Source of the DNA: Anniella stebbinsi
Taxonomy: Eukaryota > Chordata > Lepidosauria > Squamata > Anniellidae
Assembly: GCA_029215795.1 (NCBI GenBank)
Contig: JARDYH010000004.1
Location: forward strand, 35,468,001-35,532,000
Reading direction: 5' to 3'
Length of the DNA stretch: 64,000 nucleotides
Shown: positions 20,593 to 34,048 of the stretch, piece by piece
Numbering within the stretch: the stretch's first letter is position 1
Layout: the number at the start of each line of letters is the position of its first letter
Program-made: the position numbers and the translations under genes
Notes under the pieces: generated by a model
What the model was told of the DNA's origin: nothing
Seen by the model: only the letters and a program-made list of their open reading frames with translations
Databases searched by the model: none

Positions 20593-20710
20593 TTCCCCAA
20601 TGTGATGCCCTCCAGATGTGTTGCACTGCAACTCCCATATTTCCCCAGCCATAAACTGGAAATTATGGGAGATGAAGTCCAACACATCTGGAGGGCACAT
20701 AATTGGGGAA
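20593..20710. mobile_element. Short palindromic MITE
   Basis: Almost fully self-complementary: 'ccctccagatgtgttg...actccca' on the left is mirrored by 'aagtccaacacatctggaggg' on the right. The same family occurs at 33561-33678, 43752-43916 and 62974-63097, with one half at about 20925-20990. It is a widespread tetrapod MITE type; I do not assign a superfamily. Confidence 0.7.
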
Positions 20711-23282
20711 AGCTATCCTAGATACTAATTGTGAACTCATTCTCTGACTGTGGCTCATTTTGTTGCCAAGATAGCACCATCCATACACAAGCGGGAAGTA
20801 TCAGTAGGCTTGGGAGATTGCTAAGATGTTCTGAGGTCTCTAAGGTCTCTAGAGGGAAAAGTCCAAGGAGGGAAATTCTCCAAAACAGCCCAATGAGGAT
20901 TAAATGGGGGGAGGGGAATGGCATGGCTAGAGATGATGGGGCTTGTAGTCTAACACACGTAGGTGACACTAGCTTGGGGAAGACTGAGCTAGAAAGACCC
21001 ACACTGTGTGTGAGAGAGTTCAGTCAGCCTAGCCGTTTAAACTATAATTGGTGGAGTAAGACTCTTGTCAAGAAGTCAGGCAGCATACCTTACTGCTCTC
21101 AATCATTTGCTCAACAAGATGGGGATAAAGAAAATCTGTAAGTGTGTATTCAAGTGTCAGCAGCAGTGGCAAAGCTTTGTTAAACCAGACAACAACTGCA
21201 AACACTCTTTCCATTATATGTGATGTCAAGGCCAAGCAGAGAAGAGCCTTGCAATCAGTAGACACCCGGTCTGACTCTGAAACAAAGCAGGCAGCCATAA
21301 CGCCCTGAACGCAAACATCCCATCTGTTTACAAATTTGGAAGATGCAATATCACTTTTCAGACATAGTAATCGTGGAAGCAAGCACATCATTGTTGTTCT
21401 TACAAGGACAGAAAACCTCTTGTGGGTTTGAAGTCAAGCCAGTAGTGGGGACTTATAGAGAACTGCGTTCCTATTGTAGAGGGGTAAAAATCTGATCATG
21501 ATTGATCTCTGCAGACTAAGGAAAGAAAAACCCAGATGTCTCAGCAGAATAAGCTTCAATCTTTTCTCCTGCAAATTAGGTCACAAAGGGAGACGGACAT
21601 TTTAAGCAATGGCAAGAAGATCTGCAGTGCTCTGTGCACTGTTTAAACAACAGAAGAGATTAGGGAGTCTATGCAACAGGAAGAAAATTGGCCAATAGAA
21701 ACACCACAGTTCAAGAAAAGCAAATAAAGACACATGGATCCTGTACTCTGAAAGGCACCAGATGGCTATGTATGTTTTTGGATGCCAGATGTTACATCAC
21801 TTTGGCTGACGAAGGTACTTTATGATTGGGGTCCTTAGAACTTTTGACACAGGCTAATAAATAGCTTACAATTCAATCCTATATATGTTTAGTTGAAAAT
21901 AAATTTCACTGTGTTCAAGAAGACCTACTTCCTAATGAGAAGCTCGAGTTTGAAGCTTTAATGAGAACAACCTAGTGTTGGGATTCGTTAATCCAGTTTG
22001 ATAGTGCCAATAACAATCTCTGGTTTCCAAATTCTTTGTGCAACCCTTATATCGCACAACAATTATAGCAAGTTAGGATTCAGAGTTTAGAAACCGTGCA
22101 CTTGAAGTGCTCCCTTATTCAGTTTGCTACTTTATTTGCTGGTATATGCAATGAAGCAGCTTAAGTGGTTCATGGATTACACCTTGTGGTTCTGATTTCA
22201 CTTTGCTGATTTGATGCTGGTAACTTTTATTGTCCATACTCATTTTATAGTAGTAAAATCCCATTGACTTCTGCTGTCACAAATCCATAGTCAGAGGACT
22301 CTGAATTTCACTTGTCTTTTGGCAAGCATGATGTGCTACAGGGACACTGTTGTGGGAGCATTAATAGCTTGAGCTCAGATGATGAGTCCTCATTGCTCAG
22401 CATGATGGAAGTCCAGTAAACCCCCACCCATCTCTTTGCTAAGGTGCTGCCTATCTGGTTGCTGCAGCCCCCTACTCAAAAATCCCTAAAATGCCAGAAA
22501 CAACTGAGATAAAGGGTTCAAACTGTCACAAACTGCAGGAGACGCAGTACATGCTTGTCTGCTTGCAAATTCCCTAAGAAAAACAACTCTACTGAGGCAG
22601 AGGGTAGAATATTTGCAGAAGCAAGTCCTTACAGTGCTTTAAAAAAGGAGTCAAAGAAGCCTCTTGCATCCAGGCAAAAACAAAAACCCAAGGCAAGCGT
22701 TCACCTTGCTCACATGTGGAGCCTTCAGCTTATTTACATATGGACTAAGAATGGGGAGGGAATCTCAGTGTGCATGGAAGACCCCCCCCCCAATATTTCC
22801 ACCTTCAGTGGCCCTGTCTACTCAGACTTCAACCATCCCATGTTGAAGAAGGCTTCTACTTGCATCCCACTTTATCAGGGATCCCATTTGCCCGCGAGGC
22901 TTGAAGTTACATTTAAGCAAACATGAGTAGGAGCCCCCTTCAGACCTCTCTCGTAAATGTGGGAACCTCCAGATTGGGTGGATGTGACCATTAGGGGCAG
23001 AGCTCACTTGCATGTGCACCAACCTGACCTGCCCATTTCTAGCTCTCACGTGAACGCCAGCACAGTGGCTCAACTGGATCTGTCTGTTGCTGGGCTTGGA
23101 GTGGACAGCTCCCTGGCTCATAGTTGGTCAGTTCCCTACATCACCTCAGTCCATACCTTCAGTTCCCAATGCTGATGGCTTCTTGGCTAGTACAAAGAAT
23201 TATGCTGAGAGCTTTCTCAGACATTTGGCTAAAGTTTTAGAAGGCTAAGGGCCAAACAAATTACGCTGCTGAAAATAGCAAC
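20711..23282. other. No gene recognised
   Basis: About 2.6 kb without a recognisable gene. It contains one arm of the palindromic MITE (about 20925-20990) and a piece of the common sauropsid repeat (21870-21930). Confidence 0.4.
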
Positions 23283-23297
23283 TGTGTCTTCTGTTCT

Positions 23298-26200
23298 TTT
23301 TTCAAAAATAATTTTATTTGCAAATATGAAAACTCAAATATTAACATAATACAGATACCTTACATGAACGGAATAATTGATTACATAAGAAATACATAGT
23401 ACATTTTAAAATTGTTTTTTAACATTAGACAGATTTAAAGGGCAATTAATTAATTCATTGACGGGAGAACAGTTCTCCATACAAGACTATATTAATTATT
23501 TTTATTTATTTTATTTTAGCTTTCTCCAGAGAAACTATTGTAACCATAGGCTGTTAAAGGCAGTTGGGACCTGTGTTGGTGCTGTTGTTTTGTTTGTGTG
23601 TGTAATAAAACAAGACCATTCTGTAACAAAACTGTCTTTTTTCTTTTGTCCTCTTAATACCCTCAAACATTGAGTAAGTTTCTCTGAGAGTGCTATTTCC
23701 CATATGATACAGTACCACCTTCTTCTATTTAGTCCTTTTGCCTCCTTCCAGCATTTAGCTATCAACATATGTGCTGCTATTAGAAGATATTCAATTTGCT
23801 TTTTGTGTAGTATACTTTGGTTTTGGACATCAAATTTATTAAGTAATGCCAATTCCAGTGTTTTACTACTGTTGTTTCCATTATGATGGATATTTCTTCA
23901 AAAATCTCTGTCCAGAATCTCTGGATACATTCACAGTCCCACCACATATAAACATAAGATCCGCAGACCCCACATCCTCTCCAGCACAATGGTGAGTAGG
24001 ATTTGTCCATCTGTGCTATTCTAGATGGTGTTAAGTACCATCTTTGTAATATTTTAAGTGATATTTCTGTGCATTTGGCTCATGTGGCTTTAAAAGGGAA
24101 TTTTCCCCACATTTTTATCCAATATTCTTGCTCTATTTTAATAGCCCAGTCAGTTTCCCAACAAGTTCGTAGCCCTTGTTGTGATCATAATTCCAATTTA
24201 AGTAGTAATCTATATAGAGTAGTTATTTGTCCTTTATCTTTTTCTGTTATGTTAACTACCATTCTTTTGAAATCTGTCAAGTTTCTGGTGCCTTGCTGTG
24301 TGATGTTTTGCTTTCTAATAAATGTGGATAGTTGATACCGCATTAACCATGTAATATTTGTATTTCTCAATGATGTCCTCCAGACAGTCCTAGAAATGGG
24401 TAATAAGTCTGTATAATAATGCATTATTCTGTCCAGTTGATTGTCTTTTAAAGCCTTTTTATTTATCATTCTCTCTTTTAAGTGAAAATCTGGGTGTCTG
24501 CAAATTCGTATCAAAGGAGATATCCCAGGCATCAATAATTCCTTTCTATATTTCCAGACTTTTAATATAGGAGTCATACTTGTGTATTGTTGTTATATGC
24601 CCATTTTAATTACTTTTTTTAATGAAAGGTAATAGTGTGAGATTTGCATCTTGAAATAAAGCTTTTTCTATACAAACCCAATGCTTGTCATGTGAATAAT
24701 TAATTATAGACATTAAGTGTCTAGGTTGATAGGCTTCATAATATAGTTTTAATTGGGGTTTTCCCCATCCTCCTTCCTCTATTCTATATCTTAATTTTTT
24801 TGGTGTTCTAGGTCTTTTACTTTTAAAGATGAATGTGTCAATTGTTGATTGCCATATTTTAAAGAATTTTGGTGCAATATCAGTAGGTAGTACATAGAAA
24901 AAGTATGTACACTTTGGCACCACCATCATCTTCATAACAGATATTCTACTCAATAATGACAAATTCATTTTGTTCCATCTTTTAATATTAGATGCTATTA
25001 GATATTAAAAGATATCTGCTATTATTTGTTTCCAGATTCTTCCATAATTTAATTGGAAGAATTTGTTCATATTTTTTGAAATTTAGACTCCTAAATAATG
25101 AAATGACTTGTGAACTAATGGGATTTTTAATTGATTAGACATGACAATTTGATCTTTGGGAGGTATATTGTAACATAGTAAATTTGATTTTGTATAATTG
25201 ACTTTCAGTCCTGATGCTTTTTGGAAACATTCTAATTCCTCATTGATATGTTTTATACTTGTTTTGGGATTTTCTAGCATAAATACCATGTCATCTGCAT
25301 ACAAATTTATTAAATTATTTTGATTTTTGATCCGCACTCCCTTGACATTATCATTGTTTCTTAATTTATCTGCTAGAAATTCAATTACCAGATCACAGAG
25401 GACATCCCTGTTTGGTACCAGATTGAATTTTAAAGGGGGATGTTTCCAATTATTCAATCTAATTGTCGCTGATGTTTGAGCATAGATTGTTTGTAGAATA
25501 TGTGAGAATTTTGGGCCAAATTTATATACCTGTGAAATACTTAAAAGAAATTTTAGGTTTACACTGTCAAAAGCCTTATAGAGATCTACAGCCAAAATTG
25601 CTAGTGGTGTTTTCTATTCTTTTGCGTAAGTGATTACACTATATAGCCTTTTAACAGGATCCAATATGTACTTTTTGGGAATAAATCCAAACTGGTCCGG
25701 ATGGATTATTTTCCCTATCACTGTCTTTAGTCTATTTGCCCATATAGTAGCAAAAATGTTATAGTCCACATTTAATAATGAGATGGGCCTATATGAATCT
25801 AGAAGTTCTGGAACCTTATCAGATTTTAATAAAAGAGTTATCCTTGATTGTTTCCATGTTTCCAGTAATTGTGTTCCCTGTAATATTGCATTAAAGACTT
25901 CTGAAAGTTGTGGAACTAATAATTCAGCATATGCTTTATAGAATTCAGCTGTAAAGCCATCCGGGCCTGGCACTTTATTAGACTTCAGGTTTTTTATAGC
26001 ATTTTTTATTTCTTCTAATGATATTGGCTGTTCTAAATATATTGATTGCTCCCTTGTTAAAACATTAATCTTATTTTCTTGCTGATTCTCTTTTATAAAT
26101 TCTCTGTCTATATTTGTTCCTTTATATAATTTTTCATAATATTTAATAAGTATTTTCCCCATTTCATTTGCACTATAAGTTTTTGTTCCTTCCTCAGTTG

Positions 26201-26810
26201 TTAAAGCTACAATTCTATTGCTATGTTTCCTTTTTTTAACTCTATTTGCTAACATTCTTGATCCTTTTCTGTCAAATTCATAATATCTTTGTTTAACATA
26301 GAGCAAATTTCTATTGTTTTATCAATATCTAGTAGATTAAGTTCCGTTCTTTTCCTTTCCATTTTTTTGTCTAATAGCTTGTGAACCAGTATGTTTATAT
26401 TGCTCTGTAAGGATTTCTACAGTTTTTTTTCTAATTCTGATTTCTGATTTTTAGTATTATTCCGAATAATGGCCAATTCTTTAATATACTGCCCCCTTAT
26501 TACTGCTTTCATACAATCCCACCTCACCCCTTCTAGAGTGTCATTAATATGATTTTCTCTAAAATAGTTTATTATCCCATCTCGTATTCTACTTTTGCAT
26601 TCCTGTCGTGCTGTTAAGGTAGGGTGTAACCGCCATATTGGTATTGTTTTTTCCTTGGCACACATTGCCATTTCCAGGAGCACTGGAATAATAATATAAG
26701 CACATATGTTTATTTGGCCTATATCTATTTTAACTATCCATGGTAATATACTCTTTTTGACTATTATTGTATCTAACCTCGAAAATGAACCATGCGGTTG
26801 TGAATAAAAT
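23298..26810 (-). mobile_element. 5'-truncated L1, 3.5 kb
   Basis: Minus-strand L1 flanked by a 15-bp target duplication with one mismatch: TGTGTCTTCTGTTCT at 23283-23297 and TGTGTCTCCTGTTCT at 26811-26825. A short A-rich 3' end lies at 23298-23305 (T-rich on the plus strand). It begins inside the endonuclease domain, so ORF1 and the 5' UTR are missing. Confidence 0.9.
23535..26810 (-). pseudogene. L1 ORF2 remnant
   Basis: ORF2 encodes the endonuclease-reverse transcriptase that copies L1 RNA at the nicked target. Read from high to low coordinates: C-terminal part of the endonuclease ('GSFSRLDTIIV', 26.4-26.8 kb); RT N-terminal region ('KSNKVPGPDGFTAEFYK', 'DSYRPISLLNVDYNIF', 25.6-26.3 kb); RT core with 'VDLYKAFDSVN' and the YADD box (25.1-25.6 kb); then the thumb and C-terminal domain to about 23.54 kb. 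The frame is broken into at least six pieces by stops and small indels. It cannot make a functional protein. Confidence 0.9.
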
Positions 26811-26825
26811 TGTGTCTCCTGTTCT

Positions 26826-27485
26826 ATCCCCATCCCTCTTCATAACATCTTGAACAATTACCTGTACCCTGATGTCACAGCAGCCCCTTCTTTGGTCACG
26901 ATTCATGTCACTGTTTGCTGCTGCCCAAGGAAAAGGAATGGGAGCACGTGGAATGTCACAGTGATACTATATGAAAGAACTGTATCCATGGTTGCCACAT
27001 TTAGCAGCAGCTACATGTTTATTGTAATTTCTAGTTTAAACCTCAGTTTAAAACCAAAAGTTTTAATATCCAGACTGCTTTCCAGGTGATGGAGATGAAC
27101 AGTTAAGATTTAAGGGTCCAGTAGTTACTTCATGCAATCTTCCTTTCCCATCAGTTGGTGTTATCTTGTTTGCTAGGCCATGCAACACTTTGTGGAAGAC
27201 CTCCAGAGCTTGGTATAAGTATTTCACTCACAAATCCCTATGGCCCTAGTTTTCACAGAGGTGGTAAACCTATGTCCGGACCACATCAGATTGTATGACT
27301 TCAACCAGGTGCTCACTTGATGGAATGCCCCCTTAAATAACCAACATCTGACACAGAAAAAATGACCATATTGAGAAGAGTACTAGGACTAAACTAGAAC
27401 TTTTCTCCCTGATTGCTAGTTTTCTATATGGAAGGGTGGTGGGTTTTTTGTTGTTGTTTGTTTTGTTTTTTGGTATGGAAGGGCA
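26826..27485. other. No gene recognised
   Basis: Unassigned DNA between the L1 and the CR1. Contains a short (TTTTG)n-like tract near 27450-27475. Confidence 0.4.
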
Positions 27486-28625
27486 TTCAATCATAGACTA
27501 GTAGAGTTGGAAGGGGTCGAGTCCAACCCCCTGCTTAATGCAGGAATCCACCTTAAAGCATCCCTGACAGATGGCTGTCCAGCTGCCTCTTCAATGCCTC
27601 TAGTGTGGTGGAGCCCACAACCTCCCTAGGTAATTGGTTCCATTGTGATATTGCTCTAACAATCAGGACTTTTTCCTGATGTCCAGCCAGAATCTGGCTT
27701 CCTGTAATTTGAGCCCATTATTCCATGTCCTGCACTCTGGGATGATCAAGATGAGATCCTGGCCCTCTTCTATGTGATTACCTTTAAAGTATTTGAAGAG
27801 TGCTATCATGTCTCCCCTCAGTCTTCTCTTCTCCAGGGTAAACATACCCAGTTCTTTCAATCTCTCCTCATAGGGCTTTGTTTCCACACCCCTGATCATC
27901 CTCGTTGCCCTACTCTGAACCCCCTCCAGCTTGTCTGCATCCTTCTTGAAGTGTGGTGCCCAGACCTGGACACAGTACTCAAGATGAGGCCTAACCAGTG
28001 CTGAATAGAGGGGAACCAGTACCTCACACGATTTGGAAGCTATACTTCTATTAATGCAGCCCAAAATAGCACTTGCTTTTTTTGCAGCTACATCACACTG
28101 TTGGCTCACATTCAGCTTGTGATCTACAACAATTCCAAGATCCTTCTTGCTTGTAGTATTGCTGAGCCAAGTATCTCCCACCTTGTAATTGTGCATTTGG
28201 TTTCTTTTTCCTAGGTGTAGAACTTGGCATTTATCCCTATTAAATTTCATTCTGTTGTTTTCAGCCCAGCGCTCCAGTCTATCAAGTTCACGTTGAAGTG
28301 TGTTTCTATCTTCCAGGGTATTAGCTATCCCACCCAATTTTGTGTCATCTGCAAATTTGATAAACATTCCCTGCACCTCCCTGTCCAAGTCATTAATAAA
28401 AATGATGAAGAGCACTGGGCCCAGGACTGAGCCTTGCAGTACCCCGCTTGTTACCTCCCCCCATTTTGAGAAGGTACAATTGATAAGCACTTTTTGAGTC
28501 TGATTCTGTAGCCAATTGTGGATCCGCCTAATACTAGTTCCATATAGCCCATATTTAGCTAGTTTGCCCAGACACAGAGTTACTACCTCCATGAATGCTA
28601 TACCTGTGTCTTCCATTACGCATAA
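27486..28625 (-). mobile_element. CR1 LINE, 5'-truncated
   Basis: Minus-strand CR1 with a 3' UTR (27486-27662) that ends in the typical 'gagttggaagg' and 'atcatagac' sequence, preceded by the C-terminal RT coding part. The 5' end is cut inside the RT palm near 28625, as is usual for CR1. No clear target duplication. Confidence 0.92.
27663..28616 (-). pseudogene. CR1 reverse transcriptase, C-terminal 317 codons
   Basis: Open for 317 codons without a stop. Visible RT blocks: 'GKLAKYGLYGTSIRRIHNWL' near residues 17-36, 'SGVLQGSVLGPVLFIIFIND' at 57-76, and the catalytic FADD at 88-91. After them come the 'RWAENNRMKFNRDKCQVLHLG' type thumb block and the C-terminal 'LEKRRLRGDMIALFKYFKG'. The first 15 residues are not CR1-like, so the start Met is not a real start. 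The N-terminal endonuclease and half of RT are missing; it cannot retrotranspose itself. Confidence 0.9.
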
Positions 28626-30060
28626 ATCATCACCTTCAACATGTATGTGGAAAATGCTAAAAAAAAAATCTTGTTCATATGATCAGCTTCCATTGCATGC
28701 TGTTTTGGAAATTGCAGCACTGATAGACTCTCTGGAATGGGTATCTTGAGATATATCCAGATATATATAAAAAAAACTTTAAAAGAAGAAGAGGGTCAAC
28801 CCAAGAATTCATAGTGCAAAATTAAGTCAGAAGGAAGACCTTTAAAATCCAAATTACTGGAAAGCTCCATCTTATCCCATGGAAGGAAAGTGATGGGCCA
28901 AAGTATCAAAAGCATTCAATTGCTCTTCACCTTTACTGCTGGAGGAAATTTCTCTGATATGTTTCTTTTTCTTCAATGCTTCAGGAATGTCAGGTGCAAA
29001 GGAGCTTGGTGGGGCAAACGTGTCTTGCAGGCAGGGATGTTGTGTATGGCTTTGATGCTGGCTGCCACAAAGCTGGGACCTGACTATTTCAGTCTCTCCA
29101 TCATGTAGGAGGGGAAGATAAGATCTGACTCTATTTTTTTCTCATCAGACTTGACAAGAGCAGGTCTCTGGCTTGCAGTTCATCCTGTTCTGCTCAATTC
29201 CTTTGTCTTCTCTAACTTTTCAGATTGCATTAATGTCCCCCTCTCCACCGCTACTGCCTCTCTGTTCTCAGTGAGATGAGCAAATCCCTTTGTCCCTCTT
29301 AAAATGGATCTGGACCATTGCTGCAACAAAGTGACATTGTGAGATATAATGTGAGGTCACTCTATTGCCATCCTCCTCCAATCAAAGATACTTGAAGCAT
29401 ATATGTTCAGAAGTTCTTCTTGAGAATAAGGGGATCGTGTTGTCCAAGGATTTCAGTATGGATCTAGATAGAAGTTCCATGATTCTATTCCTAGACTTTC
29501 CTTTTGTTGTTGCTATTAAAAAGGCATCAGTTAGTAGTGTGCAGCGACCATAAGATTCATTAGTTCGGAAAGCAGCCTGATTCAGCTTGGACTGCTTGGG
29601 TGACTGCCTGATTCTACTTGGGTTCAAATCAGAATCTCACTTTTGGGAAATCTGACACTTTGGGAGCATCATCAGATGGGAGGGGGGGAATTGTGTTTCC
29701 TTACCATTGCTTTCCCCCCGCTTTTGTCCCACGAAACTACAGTGTTGGAGTTTTTGCAGACACACAGTCTGCTTCTCCCTTTTCTCCATATCTCTGAATC
29801 ACTCACAAAGCTTAGGGAGGACCCAGACTGGCTTTGGGGTAATTTGGAGGACTCTTGCTTCACTTTGCACAAATCCTGAATCCATCCAAGTTGGCCTGTT
29901 TCAGTTTGAGATTTGTTCAAACACTATGCACACCAGTGGACGTGGGGCATCACAGAATAATAAAAGCAAGAAGAGAGATATGTTCTTGCTCCAAATAAGT
30001 TAGAATCTAACTTTTGACAGTTGAGAAAATGAGAGTTAGAGAATGAAAGGAAAAGGTAAC
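28626..30060. other. No gene recognised
   Basis: Unassigned DNA without clear repeat ends. Overlapping short open frames at 29365-29920 lie on both strands and have no domain. Confidence 0.35.
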
Positions 30061-30085
30061 AAACAACATTTTTAATTAAAAAGAA

Positions 30086-30200
30086 AAAAAATCCTGCCTT
30101 TATCCAAGAATTTTCAGGAATGTTCAAGGCAACTACATAAATATAGCTATAAATAGATAAATAGATTGTGTGTATGTATGTATGTATGTATGTGAATGTG
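30086..30200 (-). repeat. LINE-tail remnant with (TATG)n microsatellite
   Basis: 'atcctgcctttatccaagaattttcagg' followed by an AT-rich stretch looks like an antisense LINE tail. A (TATG)n tract lies at about 30169-30193. Confidence 0.4.
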
Positions 30201-31910
30201 AGTACATACATACATATTACCTTATAAACAATCTCTAAAACGTTAAGCAAAAGCAGCACCTAAGCAATAAAAGCAGCAACAAAACACAACAATAGTAGCT
30301 ATCAATTCATACACTAAAAGGATGGACAATTAAAAAACAAAACAAAACCCAAACCCTTGGTCAGGTGCCTAAAGTTCACCAAGTTAGGCACAGGAACAAC
30401 ATTCCAGATTTACTACATAGAAGGCGCTTTCCCTGGTTGCCATTTGCCTAGGTACTGATGTCAGGGCACCTGAAGACGGGGGAGGTTTGAATGGGAACAG
30501 ACAGTCCTTCATAGAGGAGAGAAAAATGCAGTCTACTCTGTTAACAAGGGGTGAACATGAACAACAAGTTAGCACCCACTTGTGACTCTTAGCGAATAGA
30601 TTAACTATGGAGTGTGATGCTGCTATGGTTTAAATAGTATGAATGCAGGAAATTGTGAGCTTAGAAAAATACTGTTTCCCTCTGCTACCTTCCATCATTG
30701 GCACATTTGTGAGCACAAGTAAAAAAAAATGAAGGATTTCCATCACTCTTGTTGTGGATTTCCAAATGATTGCTGACAATGAATGGCTGGGTGAAGTGGC
30801 TTGCATGTTTCCTAGTGTTCACTCAGCTGTATTCTGAAAATTGGAGAAATATAGTGTCAGGATGGGAGTGAGATAGGACTTGATAGCTTTAGGGTCAGGA
30901 TGGGAGTGAGATAGGACTTGATAGCTTTAGGTGAGGTTGTCTGTGATCTTGTTGACCAATGTGGTGAATGCCTAAGAGAGTAATTTTCTGGTTGCGGACA
31001 TGTTTTGGAAATCTAGTTCTTAATGCTTAGGCTAACAACAGAAAATATAAATCGAGACCTCTTAACACATGTGTGTAGCATTGGCTGAAGAAAGGCAACT
31101 CGTTCCCGGAACACTCTTCAAAAACATCAGTTGCCAAAACCATAGAAAATGATTCCTTGACAGTGATTTTTAAGTGTTAAGTATCCTCTGATATTTCTGG
31201 GTTGGCAGGGCTGCCTAGATTAACAGCAAAGACATTTATATTGATTTATGTATTTATATGGATCTTATATCGTTGGAGTTTGCACATGACACCCTTAGGA
31301 TGGGCAAATGACAACAGAAACAGAAGCCGCATTGGCTTCAACCCAAACGCTGGCAAACAAATCAATTGCTTGCTACGGATCGGCAAAGTGCAAGCAGGAA
31401 GAAAACTAATGGGACGAAGACTGCCACTGCATTCTTTGTTGCTCCCTGCAGGCATTATCCAGTGTTTCTCTTCCTGTCTAATAGCTTCTGAGCGGTTAAT
31501 TCATTTCCTCATTTCCAGTCAAAACTTCATCCTGTTCAGCTTTTTAGAGGAGTTCTTAGAACTTTGGACTATGGCATCTAATATTACCCAATATTAGCTT
31601 GTGGGGGGGAAGAGGTTACACATGACACCCTCCATGAATTAAATGTATCCCATTAGTCTCATGCAGATTAGCTCCACCCACTTCCAGAGCATCACCCTGA
31701 TGAACGTCTGGTGGATATTCATGTGGAGTTCGCTAGAGAGCTCCTACACTCAAGGAGGCACTCTGCCCAATCACAGCGCCTATTCTGCATGTACAGTTCA
31801 TCTGTACATGTGGACACCTCATTCTCATGAACTTTCATTGGGTGTTCATGATGGGAGGTGGGAGGTGGCACCTGGTTCCAGAGGTGGTTGGGGCTATCTT
31901 GTCTGGAACG
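30200..31910. other. No gene recognised
   Basis: Unassigned DNA apart from the 38-bp tandem duplication at 30856-30931. Confidence 0.4.
30856..30931. repeat. Perfect 38-bp tandem duplication
   Basis: Two identical 38-base copies, 30856-30893 and 30894-30931, both running from GTCAGGATGGGAGTGAGATA to GATAGCTTTAGG. No differences, so the duplication is recent or a local assembly artefact. Confidence 0.9.
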
Positions 31911-31914
31911 GAGA

Positions 31915-32287
31915 ACTCGGGATGTCAGAAAAATCCGCAACAGAATCAGATGAGTTCAGATTTCTGTTGATCCGACTGGCGGATTCTGCAAGCTTTTCCC
32001 TAGTTGCACAGATTCTGTGGACTTGCGGACCAATGTTTTTACTTTCCAGAATTTTAGACAAATTTGGTGGTAGAAAAATATGTAAAATTAAAAGCATCAG
32101 CCGAAAATGCACATTTGCCCCATAGGCTAAATCATGAAACTGTACATTTGGGGGGATTTGCACATTTCTGCAAGTGCAACTTTGTGCAACTTTGGAAAAT
32201 TTGAAAAAATCCAATTCCACCAATGAGTGGACAGCAGAACGAAAAGCACCTGACAATCTGTGAAATGCAAAATCCGTACATCCCTAT
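31915..32287. mobile_element. hAT-like MITE remnant
   Basis: Left end CGGGATGTCAGAAAAATCCGC and right end 'aaaatccgtacatcccta' are imperfect inverted termini. The interior repeats 'tttgcacatttctgcaagtgc' type sequence. A relative at 39960-40263 ends with 'gcggatttctccgacacccc'. No matching 8-bp flank was found. Confidence 0.5.
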
Positions 32288-33560
32288 GAAGAATCCCTCT
32301 GCATAATCACTGAATGCATGGAGGGGTTCATTTAAACACCCTCTTGTCTCCTTTACTTTAACAAATGAAGCATCAGAAATTCTGTACATCCTCTTCCCCC
32401 CACCCCCCGTAAAATCCAGATAGCCATGTACATCCACAAGGTTCTCTCTGAAGGAGGCTGTGTGTGTGTATGTGTGTATGTTTGAATGCCCCTTTGCATC
32501 TCAGCATGAAACTGCCCTGGGATAAGGGCTGAATTAAAGTGGACGTGGGAGACTTGGGAATCCTGATATCTTTTTCTTTTGCTAAAAGCCACTGGGAGGG
32601 CCAATTTCAATCAGTACTGTGGAACTGAAGGGGGATCGTATCTCTCCCACCCTGTGCTGGAGCCCTGATCCAAATTGCCCCCTCAACAACACACTCAAAC
32701 TACTTCTTAGCTGCAGATGGGAAAGCATAAAGGAACAATATGTGGAGCTAATAGCAGCTGGTGGACAATCTGAATTGGATCCTCAGTGTGAGTGTGTAGT
32801 GGAGGGAAGAGTTACGCTCCCCTTCCCCAGCACCACAGCCTTTTTCCAAATTTCCCCATCCATCCAAAGCTTCTTTTAGCAAAATAAAAAGATTCTGAGA
32901 GAGGCAGTCACATTTTCCCCTGGCCACATTTAATTTAACCCTAGGGTAGTAAGGTGAAATGGCTTAGATCACTAAGCGGTGAGTGGAGAGTAGGCAGGGA
33001 TTTTCATAATTAACCAGTTCTCAAGCAAGTATGCTGCCTTCTCCACTGTCTTGTGTGGGATGACATAAACCATTGTGACTGAAGCTGGCGTTTTATACCT
33101 AAATGTTTCACGTTTTAAAATGTTTAAAATCTATAAAAATTATAAACGATGTGCTACTTGTGGTGGTTTGTTTCATTTTTAAACCATTGTACTAACCTGG
33201 AACTGAGGCTGGGTGCCCAAGTCCACCCACTGAGACCAAGTCATTCTATTCTATAAAATCAAATATTGCATCCTAAGCTATCATATCCCATCTCTTCTTA
33301 ATATTTTGTAGACGATGAGTGTATATATTAGCTGCCATATTACTTTCTTCATACTGAATTTATTAGCTCATCCATGGGAAGTGAAAAACCTGTGCTGCTT
33401 TTTACCTTAGAAAGGGATGCAGGGCAGGGAAGAGGACATTTATACCCCCACATGATCCTGGGGGTAAGCCATAGTGCAAGACACCTTCATTAATTGGTGA
33501 GGTTCTGATCTCCCTGGATTGGTGAGGTTCCGATTTTCCTCTACTTCTGTCTTTCTGAAC
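32288..33560. other. No gene recognised
   Basis: Unassigned DNA; no supported gene or element boundary. Confidence 0.4.
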
Positions 33561-33678
33561 CTAATGCCCCCCAGGTGTTTTGTACTACAACTACCATCAG
33601 TCCCAGCCAGTATGGCCCACAGTCAGGAATGCTGGGAGTTGTAATCTAAAAATCTAGAGGGCACCATATTTGGGGAGG
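33561..33678. mobile_element. Short palindromic MITE
   Basis: Same family as 20593-20710: 'tactacaactaccatcag' on the left against 'gctgggagttgtaatc' and 'agagggcacc' on the right, more diverged. Confidence 0.6.
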
Positions 33679-34040
33679 CAGCTTTATTCATACTGAAAAG
33701 CCAAGTGAGCGCTAGAGCCCGTAGAAGGAAATACTTGTTACTAAGATAACTGTTTTGTTGTTATTACTCACTTTTACAGCTAGACCTTTCACGCTGAAGT
33801 ATTTTTCAAAGTTGTTAATATGAAAAAGGCTATTTTAAAATGTGTTTTTAAAAAGATGATACTGGTAGATAAAAATTCCAAAAAGCAAGAAATGAAAGCA
33901 AAGCAGCAGTGTCTAAGGTTACACATTGGTAACCTGAAGATTAGATTACAGTAATGTGCTCTATGTGGGGCTGATTGTAAGGCTGGTTCAGAAGCTGCAG
34001 CTAATGCAGACTGCAACGACAAGGTTACTGGCTGGGGTGT

Positions 34041-34048
34041 GTTACGAC
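34041..34048. repeat. 8-bp target duplication, left copy
   Basis: GTTACGAC, repeated exactly at 36385-36392 on the other side of the hAT-like element. Confidence 0.9.
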
